NCBI RefSeq assembly: GCF_017873415.1
Contig: NZ_JAGGKD010000002.1
Span: 1-64,000 of the forward strand
Source: Methanolobus bombayensis
Lineage (GTDB): Archaea > Halobacteriota > Methanosarcinia > Methanosarcinales > Methanosarcinaceae
Direction of reading: 5' to 3'
Length of the DNA: 64,000 bases
Shown here in pieces: positions 45,508 to 54,258 of the stretch. The notes under the pieces were generated by a model. The model was not told where the DNA came from and did no database searches. It saw only the letters and a program-made list of their open reading frames with translations. The position numbers and the translations under genes were made by a program. Position 1 is the stretch's first letter, and each line of letters opens with the position of its first letter.

Positions 45508-46204
45508 GTACATAAAACACATGACAAAGTCAGAGATTCATGTACCACGTTTTTGCACATAGGACACGTGACAAATACCTGTGATTTATGCCCAAATTTC
45601 GTCCGTATAACACAAATCAGACGATTAAGGTATAATGGCATGATAATTCTCCAAGCACTACAGAAGGCAAATATGACCAGATTAATACGATAAGTTTGGC
45701 GTACGACACATTGCATCTTTAACAAATACACCTACACTTAATAAAACTGGGCAAGTCTATACGGAAATCTATCCTGTGCAAACGGGGGAGGACCTCATCC
45801 TACATTTCCATGCTAATGTACAATCTTTCGGCCGAATGTTTACAACTGCACTTTGAAATGTTAGATATTGTACCATAAGACTTTTTCAAGAAAATCAAGA
45901 TTAATCTCATGTAAAGTTGGGGAATAAAGTAACTGAATAAGGCAAAATCCTATAATCATATGCCTGCACGCATAAACCCATACTTGCGACACAATGACTC
46001 CCCTTAAAGCCAATTAAAGCGTATACTTAGTATCTTATGCCTGGGGAGTTAAGTTCTAACTAGCGACACGTAGAGAGAATCTTACAGTCGATAAATGGAT
46101 ATGATTTAAAACCATATGCCTGCAAGATTTGCTATTTAAACTGCGACACGATAGCAATATTGTTCTGCATGTTCCTCAATTAGAGTTATGTGGACATTAA
46201 GGAT
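45508..46204. other. Non-coding region between CARF gene and integrase
   Basis: About 700 bp. It holds a degenerate tandem repeat of about 48-bp period at 45,510-45,605 (CACATGACAAA and CACGTGACAAA, each followed by GATT-ATG) and three iterons at 45,960-46,149. A minus-strand Cys-containing frame at 45,459-45,731 overlaps the CARF gene end and I do not believe it is a gene. Confidence 0.5.
45960..46149 (+). repeat. Three iterons with about 78-bp period
   Basis: Each unit is ATGCCTG, then a 19-20-nt spacer, then GCGACAC: 45,960-45,992, 46,037-46,069 and 46,116-46,149. Unit starts are 77 and 79 bp apart, about 7.4 helical turns. Before each ATGCCTG lies a similar AT-rich stretch ending in AT or TT. 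They lie 55-245 bp beyond the 3' end of the integrase gene, so arm-type integrase or excisionase sites, or plasmid iterons, are the natural candidates. Confidence 0.75.
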
Positions 46205-47044
46205 TCATACACCACTCTCAGACTCGATATACTGAGATTGAGTAAAAGCCTCAGTATGTGTGGAATTTGTTTCTAGTGAGTCAAATCGCCATATAATCTT
46301 TTTATATGCTTCTTTGGCATGTTTTACCTTATTCAAATAATGAGCATTACCAACCGTAGCAGGAGCGCGACCTTGTATAAAGTCTGCTGTGCCCTCATTT
46401 ACACCTTCAGACACCATCATATTAAGATGCCACTTACGAATAGTCTTTGCAGAAACACGTCCACGTCGTATCTTCTTTAAATAATGGTCATAGCCATAAA
46501 TCTGATTGATGCTTTTCAGTGTTGGAACAAATGATGCAGGGAAAAAGACATGGAATGTCCTTTTAGTTCCACTTGAAAATGATGATGTTGGGTAATGAGC
46601 AATGTCCCCATCTACAACAATGTTCCTTTCATCAAAATTCTTCAACATCTGATGAATATGTGTAAGTCTATTGCCTGAGTACAAAAGTAATTGATATACA
46701 GGCTTTAAGTCTTCAGGATAGCTTTTGTAGGCATTTCTGATTTCATCATCCGAGACATAGATCTCGGTGACACCAGACTTTTTAATCTTAACATATCGTC
46801 TCCACTTGTGAATACTGTATCCTGCCACATCATCGATATCTTCATCTTCACAGTAGTTAAAAAGGTTCCGCAATCCACGTTCTTCTTTGTCTTTCAATGT
46901 AAGTGTACGGAAATCTTGTGGTCTTGTAATAGTTGTTGCTTCAAAGAACCGTGTTAAAGCATTATAATAATCTCTTTTTGTAACTTTTGATACATCTTTT
47001 GCATCTAACCATTGTTTGAACAAAACGTGAGCAAGCGACCACAA
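46205..47044 (-). CDS. Archaeal tyrosine integrase, probable int(C) part
   Basis: 279 aa from a TTG at 47,044. Catalytic features of archaeal phage integrases are visible: Arg126 in LYSGNRLTHIHQM, TIRKWHLN (about 201-208), QGRAPATVGNAHYLNKV with Arg226, His235 and the candidate nucleophile Tyr236. It should recombine att sites to integrate or excise the element. The frame has no ATG, but continues open from 47,044 up to a TAA at 47,183-47,185, straight through the tRNA fragment. This is what the C-terminal part of an SSV-type integrase split by integration looks like. If so, the TTG start is only nominal and the N-terminal part lies at the element's other end, outside the window. Confidence 0.8.
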   Translation of the reverse strand: MWSLAHVLFKQWLDAKDVSKVTKRDYYNALTRFFEATTITRPQDFRTLTLKDKEERGLRNLFNYCEDEDIDDVAGYSIHKWRRYVKIKKSGVTEIYVSDDEIRNAYKSYPEDLKPVYQLLLYSGNRLTHIHQMLKNFDERNIVVDGDIAHYPTSSFSSGTKRTFHVFFPASFVPTLKSINQIYGYDHYLKKIRRGRVSAKTIRKWHLNMMVSEGVNEGTADFIQGRAPATVGNAHYLNKVKHAKEAYKKIIWRFDSLETNSTHTEAFTQSQYIESESGV

Positions 47045-47102
47045 ATCGTTCAGTGAGTAACACGCGCTCTCTGCACGCTGATTTCTGGGTAAAATCGCTA
47101 TC

Positions 47103-47156
47103 TGACGAGCCTTTACACGGCGGGGGTCATGAGTTCGAATCTCATCGGGCCCACCA
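47103..47156 (+). other. Attachment site: 3' fragment of tRNA-Val(TAC)
   Basis: Anticodon stem-loop remainder GCC-TTTACAC-GGC (anticodon TAC at 47,114-47,116), variable region, perfect T-arm ATGAG-TTCGAAT-CTCAT (47,129-47,145), acceptor 3' strand CGGGCCC, discriminator A and CCA (to 47,156). The 5' half of a tRNA is missing: no GGGCCCG lies upstream. Archaeal integrases recombine at tRNA 3' halves, leaving the intact gene at one end and a fragment at the other. The orientation places the element to the left of this point. Confidence 0.85.
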
Positions 47157-47214
47157 AATTTCTTCTTTTCAGATTTAAGCTCTTAGAGGCTTCCGTTTCG
47201 TCAATTACACATAC

Positions 47215-47340
47215 ATCTAAAAGAGGCGGAGGTTTGTAAAGCCATCGTTCTCTTAAGTTGGTATTTGTCTATTCTCAACCTTGTACATTACATCTGATTC
47301 AAATTATGCGTTTCTCAATAAATTGGGAGAATATAGTTAA
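47215..47340 (+). repeat. Dispersed repeat family B, copy B4
   Basis: AGGCGGAGGTTTGTAAAG, TTGGTATTTGTCTATTCTCA, GATTCAAATTATGCGTTTCT and CTCAATAAATTGGGAGAATA correspond in order to the blocks of B1-B3, more diverged. It lies 60 bp outside the att site, on the presumed chromosomal side. Confidence 0.6.
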
Positions 47341-47474
47341 TTTGTAAAAAAGAATCTCTTTCAAAATCATCTGACCATCAATTTAATTGTAATTCATTAA
47401 TAAAATATCATTCAACAATTCAATGAGGTTACAAACTAGCAGGCATCAATAAGAAGCTCATAACCTGGACCAGT

Positions 47475-48308
47475 TTATGTGAAATCGAATTGCTTTCCCT
47501 TAGTCCAGAGTTCGTCAAATTTAGCCTTGAAACGCTTTGTATATGACTCATCATTAATTTGCGTCATACCAAGACTTGTACCCGTATTGATCTGATCTTC
47601 AATATCAAGCAAGAGCGTCTTTGAATCAAAGATTACAAAATCATGCTTTGTTTCCAAAATCCTTATTTCCATGAATTTGTAAAAATTACTTTTGACTGAT
47701 TCATCTTCTATTGAAGTAACAAGTTTTTTTATTGAAGGTAGCAGTTGAGAGTGGGAATCCAGAATTTTAACATGAATGCCACGCTGTGCCAAATTTAAAT
47801 AAGCCTTGCTGAATACTGACATTGAGTCATCATATTGTTCTGATACTCCTGGCTTATACTTTCTTGGAGTAACAACACATATTTCATGTTCAATATCCTC
47901 AAAAAATGAATTAACCGTTTCTTGTAGTTCATCATCATGGAATTTGTCGGGCCAGAATATTGTTTCAACATGCTTTGGAGAATCATCACCAGAAAGTTGC
48001 TGTTCAATTTCATCGAATGCTTCCCTGAGTAGTTTGAGCTCATTGTGCGCTTCTTCTTCTCTTAATTTATACATAGATTCAAAAGCAATTTTGGGCTCAA
48101 TAGTCCTGTATTTTCGTGGTCTTGAAGGTTTGATCTCCACGAGGCCATAGTTGTTCAAATCACTCAAAACTTCATAGATCTTTCCAATAGGAACTCGTGA
48201 TAACTGCGATAATTTACTTGCTTCCAGTTCTCCCTTTTTCAAAAGTGTCCAGTAAACGGTTCTTTCATATTTGTTTAAACCGATATTTGCAAGTAATTTT
48301 TCATCCAT
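47475..48308 (-). CDS. TrmB-family transcriptional regulator
   Basis: A 277-aa regulator. The N-terminal winged HTH (about 5-75) is typical of TrmB: IGLNKYERTVYWTLLKKGEL, EASKLSQLSRVPIGKIYEVL and LNNYGLVEIKPSRPRKYRTI. A helical linker (80-110) and an alpha/beta effector domain resembling the PLD-like TrmB C-terminal region follow. The ligand is unknown; family members often sense sugars in archaea, though many methanogen copies have no sugar context. It is divergent from a methyltransferase gene with a 165-bp spacer, which it may control. This is the first gene beyond the att site. Confidence 0.85.
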   Translation of the reverse strand: MDEKLLANIGLNKYERTVYWTLLKKGELEASKLSQLSRVPIGKIYEVLSDLNNYGLVEIKPSRPRKYRTIEPKIAFESMYKLREEEAHNELKLLREAFDEIEQQLSGDDSPKHVETIFWPDKFHDDELQETVNSFFEDIEHEICVVTPRKYKPGVSEQYDDSMSVFSKAYLNLAQRGIHVKILDSHSQLLPSIKKLVTSIEDESVKSNFYKFMEIRILETKHDFVIFDSKTLLLDIEDQINTGTSLGMTQINDESYTKRFKAKFDELWTKGKQFDFT

Positions 48309-48473
48309 CTTTTCACTACTTTTTAGTTTATCGTAAAGTAAAATTGTTATCTATTCTGCGTGGTATTAAGAACCACTGCTTGAACATATAAATTTGTAGT
48401 ATCAATGTAAGTATCAATACAATTATCAAAAAATGATATTGACTTTATTACATATTTATATCAAGCAAAATAA

Positions 48474-49247
48474 ATGATGAATACAGGTGCAAATATGGAA
48501 TCAGAATCAGCAATTTTTGAGATATTTGATGGGTTACCCAGACAGGGGCCAGGTAGTAACGAATGTACTGAAAAAGCATTCAATATGCTTTCTTCCCTTC
48601 CTGCAGGTGCTAAGATCCTTGATATTGGATGTGGTGTAGGTATGCAGACAATACACCTTGCTAGTATCTGCAAGGACTGTCATATCACTGCAACTGACAT
48701 TTACCAGCCTTTTCTGGATAAACTAATACAAAATGCAGCTAAAGAAGGAATTGATGACAGGATTAGCACAGTTTGTGCTTCCATGGATGACCTGCCTTTT
48801 GAAGCAGAAGAATTTGATGTCATCTGGGCAGAAGGCTCCATCTTTATCCTTGGTTTTGAAAAAGGAATCAGCTACTGGAAACAGTTCCTTAAAAGTGGTG
48901 GCTACATGGCATTGACAGAGAATACATGGTTCACAGACGAACCTTCTCCGGAAGTTGTAGAATTCTGGCAGGAAATATATCCTGGTATAATGAACACATC
49001 TGACACTGAAAAAGTTATCACAGCAGCAGGATATGATGTCATTGATCACTTTAAACTGCCAGTTTCTGTCTGGTACGAGTTTTATGACAATCTGGAAAAA
49101 AGAGTTGATGAAATCAATGATAACTACAAAGGAAACACTGAGGCAGAAATGATACTTGAGTTTAACAGAAAAGAGATAGAACTATTCAGAAAACTCCCGG
49201 ATGAATATGGTTATGCGTTCTACATTTTTCAGAAGAACAAACTCTAA
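48474..49247 (+). CDS. Class I SAM-dependent methyltransferase
   Basis: A 257-aa methyltransferase. Motif I is AKILDIGCGVGMQTIHLASI (about 46-65); the motif II-like segment is HITATDIYQPFLDKL (about 71-85); the post-II segment is DLPFEAEEFDVIWAEGSIFI (about 108-127). Length and the FDVIWAEGSIF signature fit the ubiE/COQ5-like group; the methyl acceptor cannot be told from sequence. An ATG five codons into the frame is an alternative start. Divergent from the TrmB gene, and likely chromosomal, outside the integrated element. Confidence 0.85.
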   Translation: MMNTGANMESESAIFEIFDGLPRQGPGSNECTEKAFNMLSSLPAGAKILDIGCGVGMQTIHLASICKDCHITATDIYQPFLDKLIQNAAKEGIDDRISTVCASMDDLPFEAEEFDVIWAEGSIFILGFEKGISYWKQFLKSGGYMALTENTWFTDEPSPEVVEFWQEIYPGIMNTSDTEKVITAAGYDVIDHFKLPVSVWYEFYDNLEKRVDEINDNYKGNTEAEMILEFNRKEIELFRKLPDEYGYAFYIFQKNKL

Positions 49248-49442
49248 TAGTGTATATGTGGAGTGACTTGCTCATAAAAAGCAGGTCATATCCTAATACA
49301 AATCATTTTTGAAATAAACACATTTTCGTTTAAAACTGTCTCCCAAATATCCAACCTTTCTCCAACATGAGCATTAATAATAAATCTTTAATCAGCTTCA
49401 GTATCCTGTTCTAAATAGAAAATAGCACTTCGATACATAATT

Positions 49443-49990
49443 TTACTTTTTCAAACCCCCAAAATTCCCGACTATTTTTCTATACGCTTCCTTCGATTGT
49501 TGAACCTTGTTAAGATAATGAGCACTCTCTACTGTCGCAGGTGCTCTGCCCTGTATAAAATCAGCTAAGCTCTCAGTAACTCCTTCTTTAATCATCAAGT
49601 TAAGATGCCACTTACGGATTGTCTTTGCACACACGGTTATGCCTGATTCTCTTTGCATAGTAATCGTATCCGTAAACATTACCTACACTTTTCAGTGTGC
49701 TAATGAAAGAAGATGGGAAGTATATCTGGAAAGTCTTTTTTGTACCTGAGGAGAAAGTGGCTGATGGATAATGTGCTACTTCTCCATCTACAACAATATT
49801 GCGTTCATCAAAGGTTTCAACATCTTATGAATATGAGAAAGGCGATTTCCTGAATATATCAGCAACTTATAGATAGGTTTTAAGTCTTCAGGATAGCTTT
49901 CATAAGCCTCCTGAATCTCCTCATCAGTAACATAGACTTCAAAGACATTGGATTTCTTTATTTTGATATAGCGTCTCCATTTTTGAATAT
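49443..49990 (-). pseudogene. Decayed archaeal integrase
   Basis: The minus strand encodes a broken relative of the integrase at 46,205. The C-terminal 60 codons are intact (AKTIRKWHLNLMIKEGVTES, FIQGRAPATVESAHYLNKVQ). The upstream parts, with YPEDLKP-Y-LLIYSGNRL and FDERNIVVDGEV-HYPSATFS, are recognisable only across frameshifts near 49,640-49,680 and 49,810. The N-terminal part ends abruptly at the TspO-like gene's stop (49,992). It marks an older integration event next to the present att site. Confidence 0.8.
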
Positions 49991-49991
49991 A

Positions 49992-50801
49992 TCAATCACC
50001 CATCGATGACGTGTTCCATTTCTTTTTTGAAATCAACAGATATCCTTCGGTCAGGAACAAAAGGACTATGCAGATAACTACTGTAGTAATTACGGCGGGG
50101 TACTGTCCTCCGAAACCTTCAGCTGATATATGCCTTAGCAGGATACCCGCATAGGCCCAGACAATAACGAGTCCATAAGCGATATCTCTATTCTTTATCA
50201 TTGTTGCTGTTGCGATTGTAAGCCCGACTACAAGTATAATAACAGCCCAAGTGCTTTCAGCTAAGCCAAAGCCTCCCCATCCGATACTTACAAGAAAAAT
50301 AGTTACGTTAGCGATGGTTGCGACCGTGATCCATCCAAAGTAAATGCTGAAAGGAAGCCTGATGAAAAAATAGTCCCTTCCAGTGAAGCTTTCCCTGGCT
50401 GTCAATTCATTGATCTTTATCAGACAGACAAGTACTACAACTATAAGCAGTAGAGATAGTAGTATCATATAATTGTGCCATGCCAGGACCCATGATGCAT
50501 TGGCGAGTGAAGATATTGAGAACAGTATTCCAATTCTTTTGAATAGTGCAGTTGTGGAGTTACTCCGCTGGTCCCTGAAAAGGCCGAGATGGTAAAGTGT
50601 ATATCCTCCAAGCAAGAGATATATAAGGCCCCATATGGAAAAGGTAACTCCTGCAGGAGCAAATAGATTTTCAAAGGAGTCCGAAACCTGGCCTGTGGTG
50701 ACACCGTTGATTGGCAGGATGTTCGCCAGTAAGTTCATAACAACCATTGTCAAGAAGGTCACTACTACAATAAGCTTGATTAATGCAGTTCTTTGTTCCA
50801 C
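49992..50801 (-). CDS. TspO/MBR-like integral membrane protein
   Basis: A 269-aa membrane protein with about seven to eight hydrophobic helices, for example LIVVVTFLTMVVMNLLANIL (about 9-28) and FSIWGLIYLLLGGYTLYHLG (about 54-73). The ANILPINGVTTGQVSDSF and FAPAGVTFSIWGLIY segments are typical of the extended TspO/tryptophan-rich sensory protein family in archaea and bacteria. TspO proteins bind porphyrins or sterols in some organisms; the ligand here is unknown. It abuts the integrase relic at its 3' end and stands 170 bp from the histidine kinase gene. Confidence 0.75.
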   Translation of the reverse strand: MEQRTALIKLIVVVTFLTMVVMNLLANILPINGVTTGQVSDSFENLFAPAGVTFSIWGLIYLLLGGYTLYHLGLFRDQRSNSTTALFKRIGILFSISSLANASWVLAWHNYMILLSLLLIVVVLVCLIKINELTARESFTGRDYFFIRLPFSIYFGWITVATIANVTIFLVSIGWGGFGLAESTWAVIILVVGLTIATATMIKNRDIAYGLVIVWAYAGILLRHISAEGFGGQYPAVITTVVICIVLLFLTEGYLLISKKKWNTSSMGD

Positions 50802-50969
50802 AAGGTTTCCCCATCACCACTGTATACCAAAACTCTGCGTTCAAGAGAAATAAATATTATCCTTGATAATTCTGGCTAAGATTGCTTTTTTGGTTCTTGG
50901 CACCCTACATTGCTGATGTAAAAAGGATTTTTAAGCGATGATTCAATGTTCTGGAAATCAAGATTGAGT

Positions 50970-53900
50970 TTATTCTCTACTTTTAAGAATAATATTATTC
51001 CATTTGTCCAATAATTCTCTGACCGCTTTCAATGAGATTGGTTTTGAAATATAATCATTCATTCCAATTTCAAAAAACTTCTCTCTGTCACCTTTCATTG
51101 CATGTGCCGTCAATGCAATTACAGGTATATCCTTATTGAGCACTTTTGATTCTGGATTTCGAATGATCTTAGTAGCTTCCACACCGTTCATTTCCGGCAT
51201 TTGAATGTCCATAAGCACAAGATCATATGATTTTGTCTCAAGAGCTTTTATAGCTTCTATGCCATTACCAACAACATCCACATCGAATTCTAAATTAGTT
51301 AACATAGCTTGAGCTACTTCCTGATTGAACATATCGTCTTCGACCAGCAAGATCTTTAGTACACTATTGCTTGTTTGAATAAAATCCACCTTTTCAGGTT
51401 TTTCTACCCACTCTGTTTTAGATTGCTTTTCCAGCTGTACGGTGAACCAGAAATTTGATCCCTCTCCAACTTTACTGATAACACCAATGTCACCATTCAT
51501 CATTTCGACCAGTTGTTTGGATATTGCAAGTCCCAAACCTGTGCCACCGAATCTACGACTGTTAGAGGTGTCTGCCTGAGTGAATTTTTCAAAAATCAGA
51601 TCAATTTTTTCCTCAGGAATGCCGATTCCTGTATCTATTACTGAAAAACGTAGCAGGATTTTGTCGCTTTTTTGGGATTCAACTGAGATGCAGATAGTCA
51701 CCTCACCTTCTGAGGTAAATTTAATTGCATTTCCTGTAAGATTGGTCAGAATCTGGGTGAGTCTTCCAGGATCTCCACGAAGCAGCAAGGGAACATCCTT
51801 TGTGAGGTCGTGAGATAGTTCCAGCTCCTTACTATGTGCACGCAGGCTCATAGTTTCGATGAAATCGTTTAGAAGAGTCTGTAAATCAAAGTCTATATTT
51901 TCCAGTTCCAGTTTACCAGCATCTATTTTTGAGATATCAAGTACATCCTCTATAAGATCAAGAAGATTTTCCCCACTTTTTTGCACAATTTGAGTATAGT
52001 GTCTTTGTGCATCGCTCATTTCGGTTTCCATTAGTAGATCGGTAAACCCGATTATTGCATTCATGGGGGTTCTGATCTCATGGCTCATGTTGGCTAAAAA
52101 CTCTGATTTGGACAAATTAGCAGCTTCTGCAGCTTCTTTAGCCTTTAATAGTTCCATCTCTGTCTTCTTGAGTTCAGTGATATCGTTATTGACCACTATT
52201 GCTCCCAACATTTCTTCATCATCGCTTAGCACAGGAGCTGTATAATTGAGTATGACTTTTCTTTTATTATCAAATGCCTCAATTTCCAGAACTTCATCCT
52301 CTATTGTTATACCATCTTTGATAGTTTGGGATAGTGCCCATTCTTCAGGAAGTACTTCTTCACCTGTAGGAAGTCTTCTTGCTTTAAACACACCATACTC
52401 TTCAGGAGGAACAAGAGGTTCAGCACCCCATATACGCTTTCCTGCGGGATTTCCCCGCAGAAGTTTTCCGTCAGCATCAGCAAACCACAGTCCAACAGGT
52501 ATAATGTCAAATACCTTATTCAGGAGTGTTTCACGTCGCTTTAATTCTTCTTCCGTTTTTCTACTTTCAGTGATGTCCTGGAGTTGCTCTACTATGAAGA
52601 CAACCTCTCCATTTTCATTAAGTATAGGATTACTTGTTGCCCTTATGTATTTATTAAGTTCAGGCACATATCTTTCTGCAGTCTCGATCTTTTTTGTCCT
52701 TAGAGCTTTTTTTGCCTGGCAATCTGGACATTCGTCTTGACGCCCAATCAGTTCATAACATTTCTTTCCTAATACATCCTCAGGTGATTTGTTTAGCAAT
52801 TCATAACCAGCTTTATTATAACGCGTTATTGTGAGGTCGGTTTGCTGGAAAGCTACTACATCCTGTAATTGATCCAGCATAGATTCCAGGATATTGGAAG
52901 TTTCTTCCAGTTTTAGCTCTGCCTTCTTGCGGTCGGTAATTACCTCTGTGTAAACAATAATTCCACCGATAGATCCATCCATTTCATACCAGGGACGGCA
53001 TTCCCAACGGGTCCACTCTACGGCACCATCCTCTTTTATATATTGATCATCTTCAGCACTTATTACTTCACCAGCAAGTGCCCTTTGATGAACGTCTCTC
53101 CACTTCTGGGGAAGATCTGGGAATACTTCGTAATGGTGTTTTCCTATGATATCTTTCATTTTGACTTTATACTCGTCAAGATACTGCTGGCTGACATATA
53201 TGTAATTCAGATTACGGTCATGAACCGCAACAGCACTTCTTGTGTGTTCCACGATATAGCTCAATAAATCGTGCGAGTGCATCAAAGCTTTTTCTGACAA
53301 CTTGCGATCAGTAATATCCTGATTAACACCATATGACTTGACAGTTTCACCTTTACTGTTCTTTATGATAAAAAATCTGACTGCAAGGTAACCTGTACTC
53401 CCGTCAGCATATAATATGCGGTGTTCAAGATAACGACTGAAATCTGGATCTTCAGCCTCCAGTGCCTTGCGCACCTCCTCAGCGACCATATGACGATCAT
53501 CTGGATGTACAAAACGTCTGGCATAATCCTCTATTGGCATCCTGTAACCTCCCATCTCTTTAGCATTAGTATGGAATATAGAGTAGAACTCGTCTGAAAA
53601 AGTAAATATACCGTTGACAACATCCAAATCCCAATGACCAAGCATTGCGATATTTAATGCATTGGATAGTTGCTGCTGGCTTTTGTACAGTTCTTCTTCT
53701 ACATTTTTACGTTCTTCTTCTCTGCCTATGGCCGAGGCGATGAGTCCAAGGATATGTTTATCATCCTCACTGATATCTGCATCATCCTGATACACAACAC
53801 AAAGAGAACCTACAAGTTCATTGCGACATGCAACAGGATGGCCAATATAGGTCTGCAGATTATACGATGCCACAGTTGGGTCTGTTTTAGCATAGGACGT

Positions 53901-54188
53901 TTCACCTAGATTGCGCACAATATATGGTTCTAAGATGCCGTTTTTGATGATATCATAGCATATGTGTCCTTCTTTTTGATCTTCAGACAGGTGATTTGGA
54001 GGTGTATGCCATTGACCAACAGAATATAGCATGCCACCATTAAGTCGGTTGTATAGGGCACATGTACCATTTAAGAGTTCGCCGCAAAGAGATGTCAAGC
54101 TGTTAATATTAGCTTCATAGTCAGCGCCCAGTTTTAGCAGACAACTATTGATTTTAGAAAGCTGCTCCCCACTTAATTTGTTCTCCAT
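50970..54188 (-). CDS. Soluble hybrid histidine kinase, GAF-PAS4-HisKA-HATPase-REC
   Basis: A 1072-aa cytosolic sensor kinase, no membrane segment. An N-terminal GAF domain (about 15-165) is followed by four PAS units each ending in a DITDRK/VITDRK/DITESRK/DITELKK-type motif (about 175-690). HisKA has the phospho-acceptor His in FLANMSHEIRTPMNAIIG (about 703). The HATPase has GTGLGLAISKQLVEMMNGDI (about 885). The C-terminal receiver has DLVLMDIQMPEMNGVEAT (phospho-Asp about 991). Such multi-PAS kinases abound in Methanosarcinales and sense redox or small ligands; no output partner is adjacent. A TATA-like run ATATATAAATAATATATAAA lies about 20-40 bp upstream. Confidence 0.92.
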   Translation of the reverse strand: MENKLSGEQLSKINSCLLKLGADYEANINSLTSLCGELLNGTCALYNRLNGGMLYSVGQWHTPPNHLSEDQKEGHICYDIIKNGILEPYIVRNLGETSYAKTDPTVASYNLQTYIGHPVACRNELVGSLCVVYQDDADISEDDKHILGLIASAIGREEERKNVEEELYKSQQQLSNALNIAMLGHWDLDVVNGIFTFSDEFYSIFHTNAKEMGGYRMPIEDYARRFVHPDDRHMVAEEVRKALEAEDPDFSRYLEHRILYADGSTGYLAVRFFIIKNSKGETVKSYGVNQDITDRKLSEKALMHSHDLLSYIVEHTRSAVAVHDRNLNYIYVSQQYLDEYKVKMKDIIGKHHYEVFPDLPQKWRDVHQRALAGEVISAEDDQYIKEDGAVEWTRWECRPWYEMDGSIGGIIVYTEVITDRKKAELKLEETSNILESMLDQLQDVVAFQQTDLTITRYNKAGYELLNKSPEDVLGKKCYELIGRQDECPDCQAKKALRTKKIETAERYVPELNKYIRATSNPILNENGEVVFIVEQLQDITESRKTEEELKRRETLLNKVFDIIPVGLWFADADGKLLRGNPAGKRIWGAEPLVPPEEYGVFKARRLPTGEEVLPEEWALSQTIKDGITIEDEVLEIEAFDNKRKVILNYTAPVLSDDEEMLGAIVVNNDITELKKTEMELLKAKEAAEAANLSKSEFLANMSHEIRTPMNAIIGFTDLLMETEMSDAQRHYTQIVQKSGENLLDLIEDVLDISKIDAGKLELENIDFDLQTLLNDFIETMSLRAHSKELELSHDLTKDVPLLLRGDPGRLTQILTNLTGNAIKFTSEGEVTICISVESQKSDKILLRFSVIDTGIGIPEEKIDLIFEKFTQADTSNSRRFGGTGLGLAISKQLVEMMNGDIGVISKVGEGSNFWFTVQLEKQSKTEWVEKPEKVDFIQTSNSVLKILLVEDDMFNQEVAQAMLTNLEFDVDVVGNGIEAIKALETKSYDLVLMDIQMPEMNGVEATKIIRNPESKVLNKDIPVIALTAHAMKGDREKFFEIGMNDYISKPISLKAVRELLDKWNNIILKSRE

Positions 54189-54258
54189 TGTTATTCCCTC
54201 TTATATGTTATAATATATAAATAATATATAAATTTCAACTTTTGCTTATTATCCACTT

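Noticed and set aside
45459-45731. Minus-strand frame with CPMCKNVV...CVLC pattern
   Set aside because: It overlaps the end of the CARF gene, has no ribosome binding site, and its cysteines arise from the tandem repeat at 45,510-45,605.
45960-46149. CRISPR array
   Set aside because: Only the 7-bp ends of each unit are conserved, units are few, and there are no cas1/cas2 genes; the bipartite design is that of protein-binding iterons.
47103-47156. Complete functional tRNA-Val gene
   Set aside because: No 5' acceptor strand or D-arm lies upstream, and the anticodon stem keeps only three pairs, so this is a 3' fragment.
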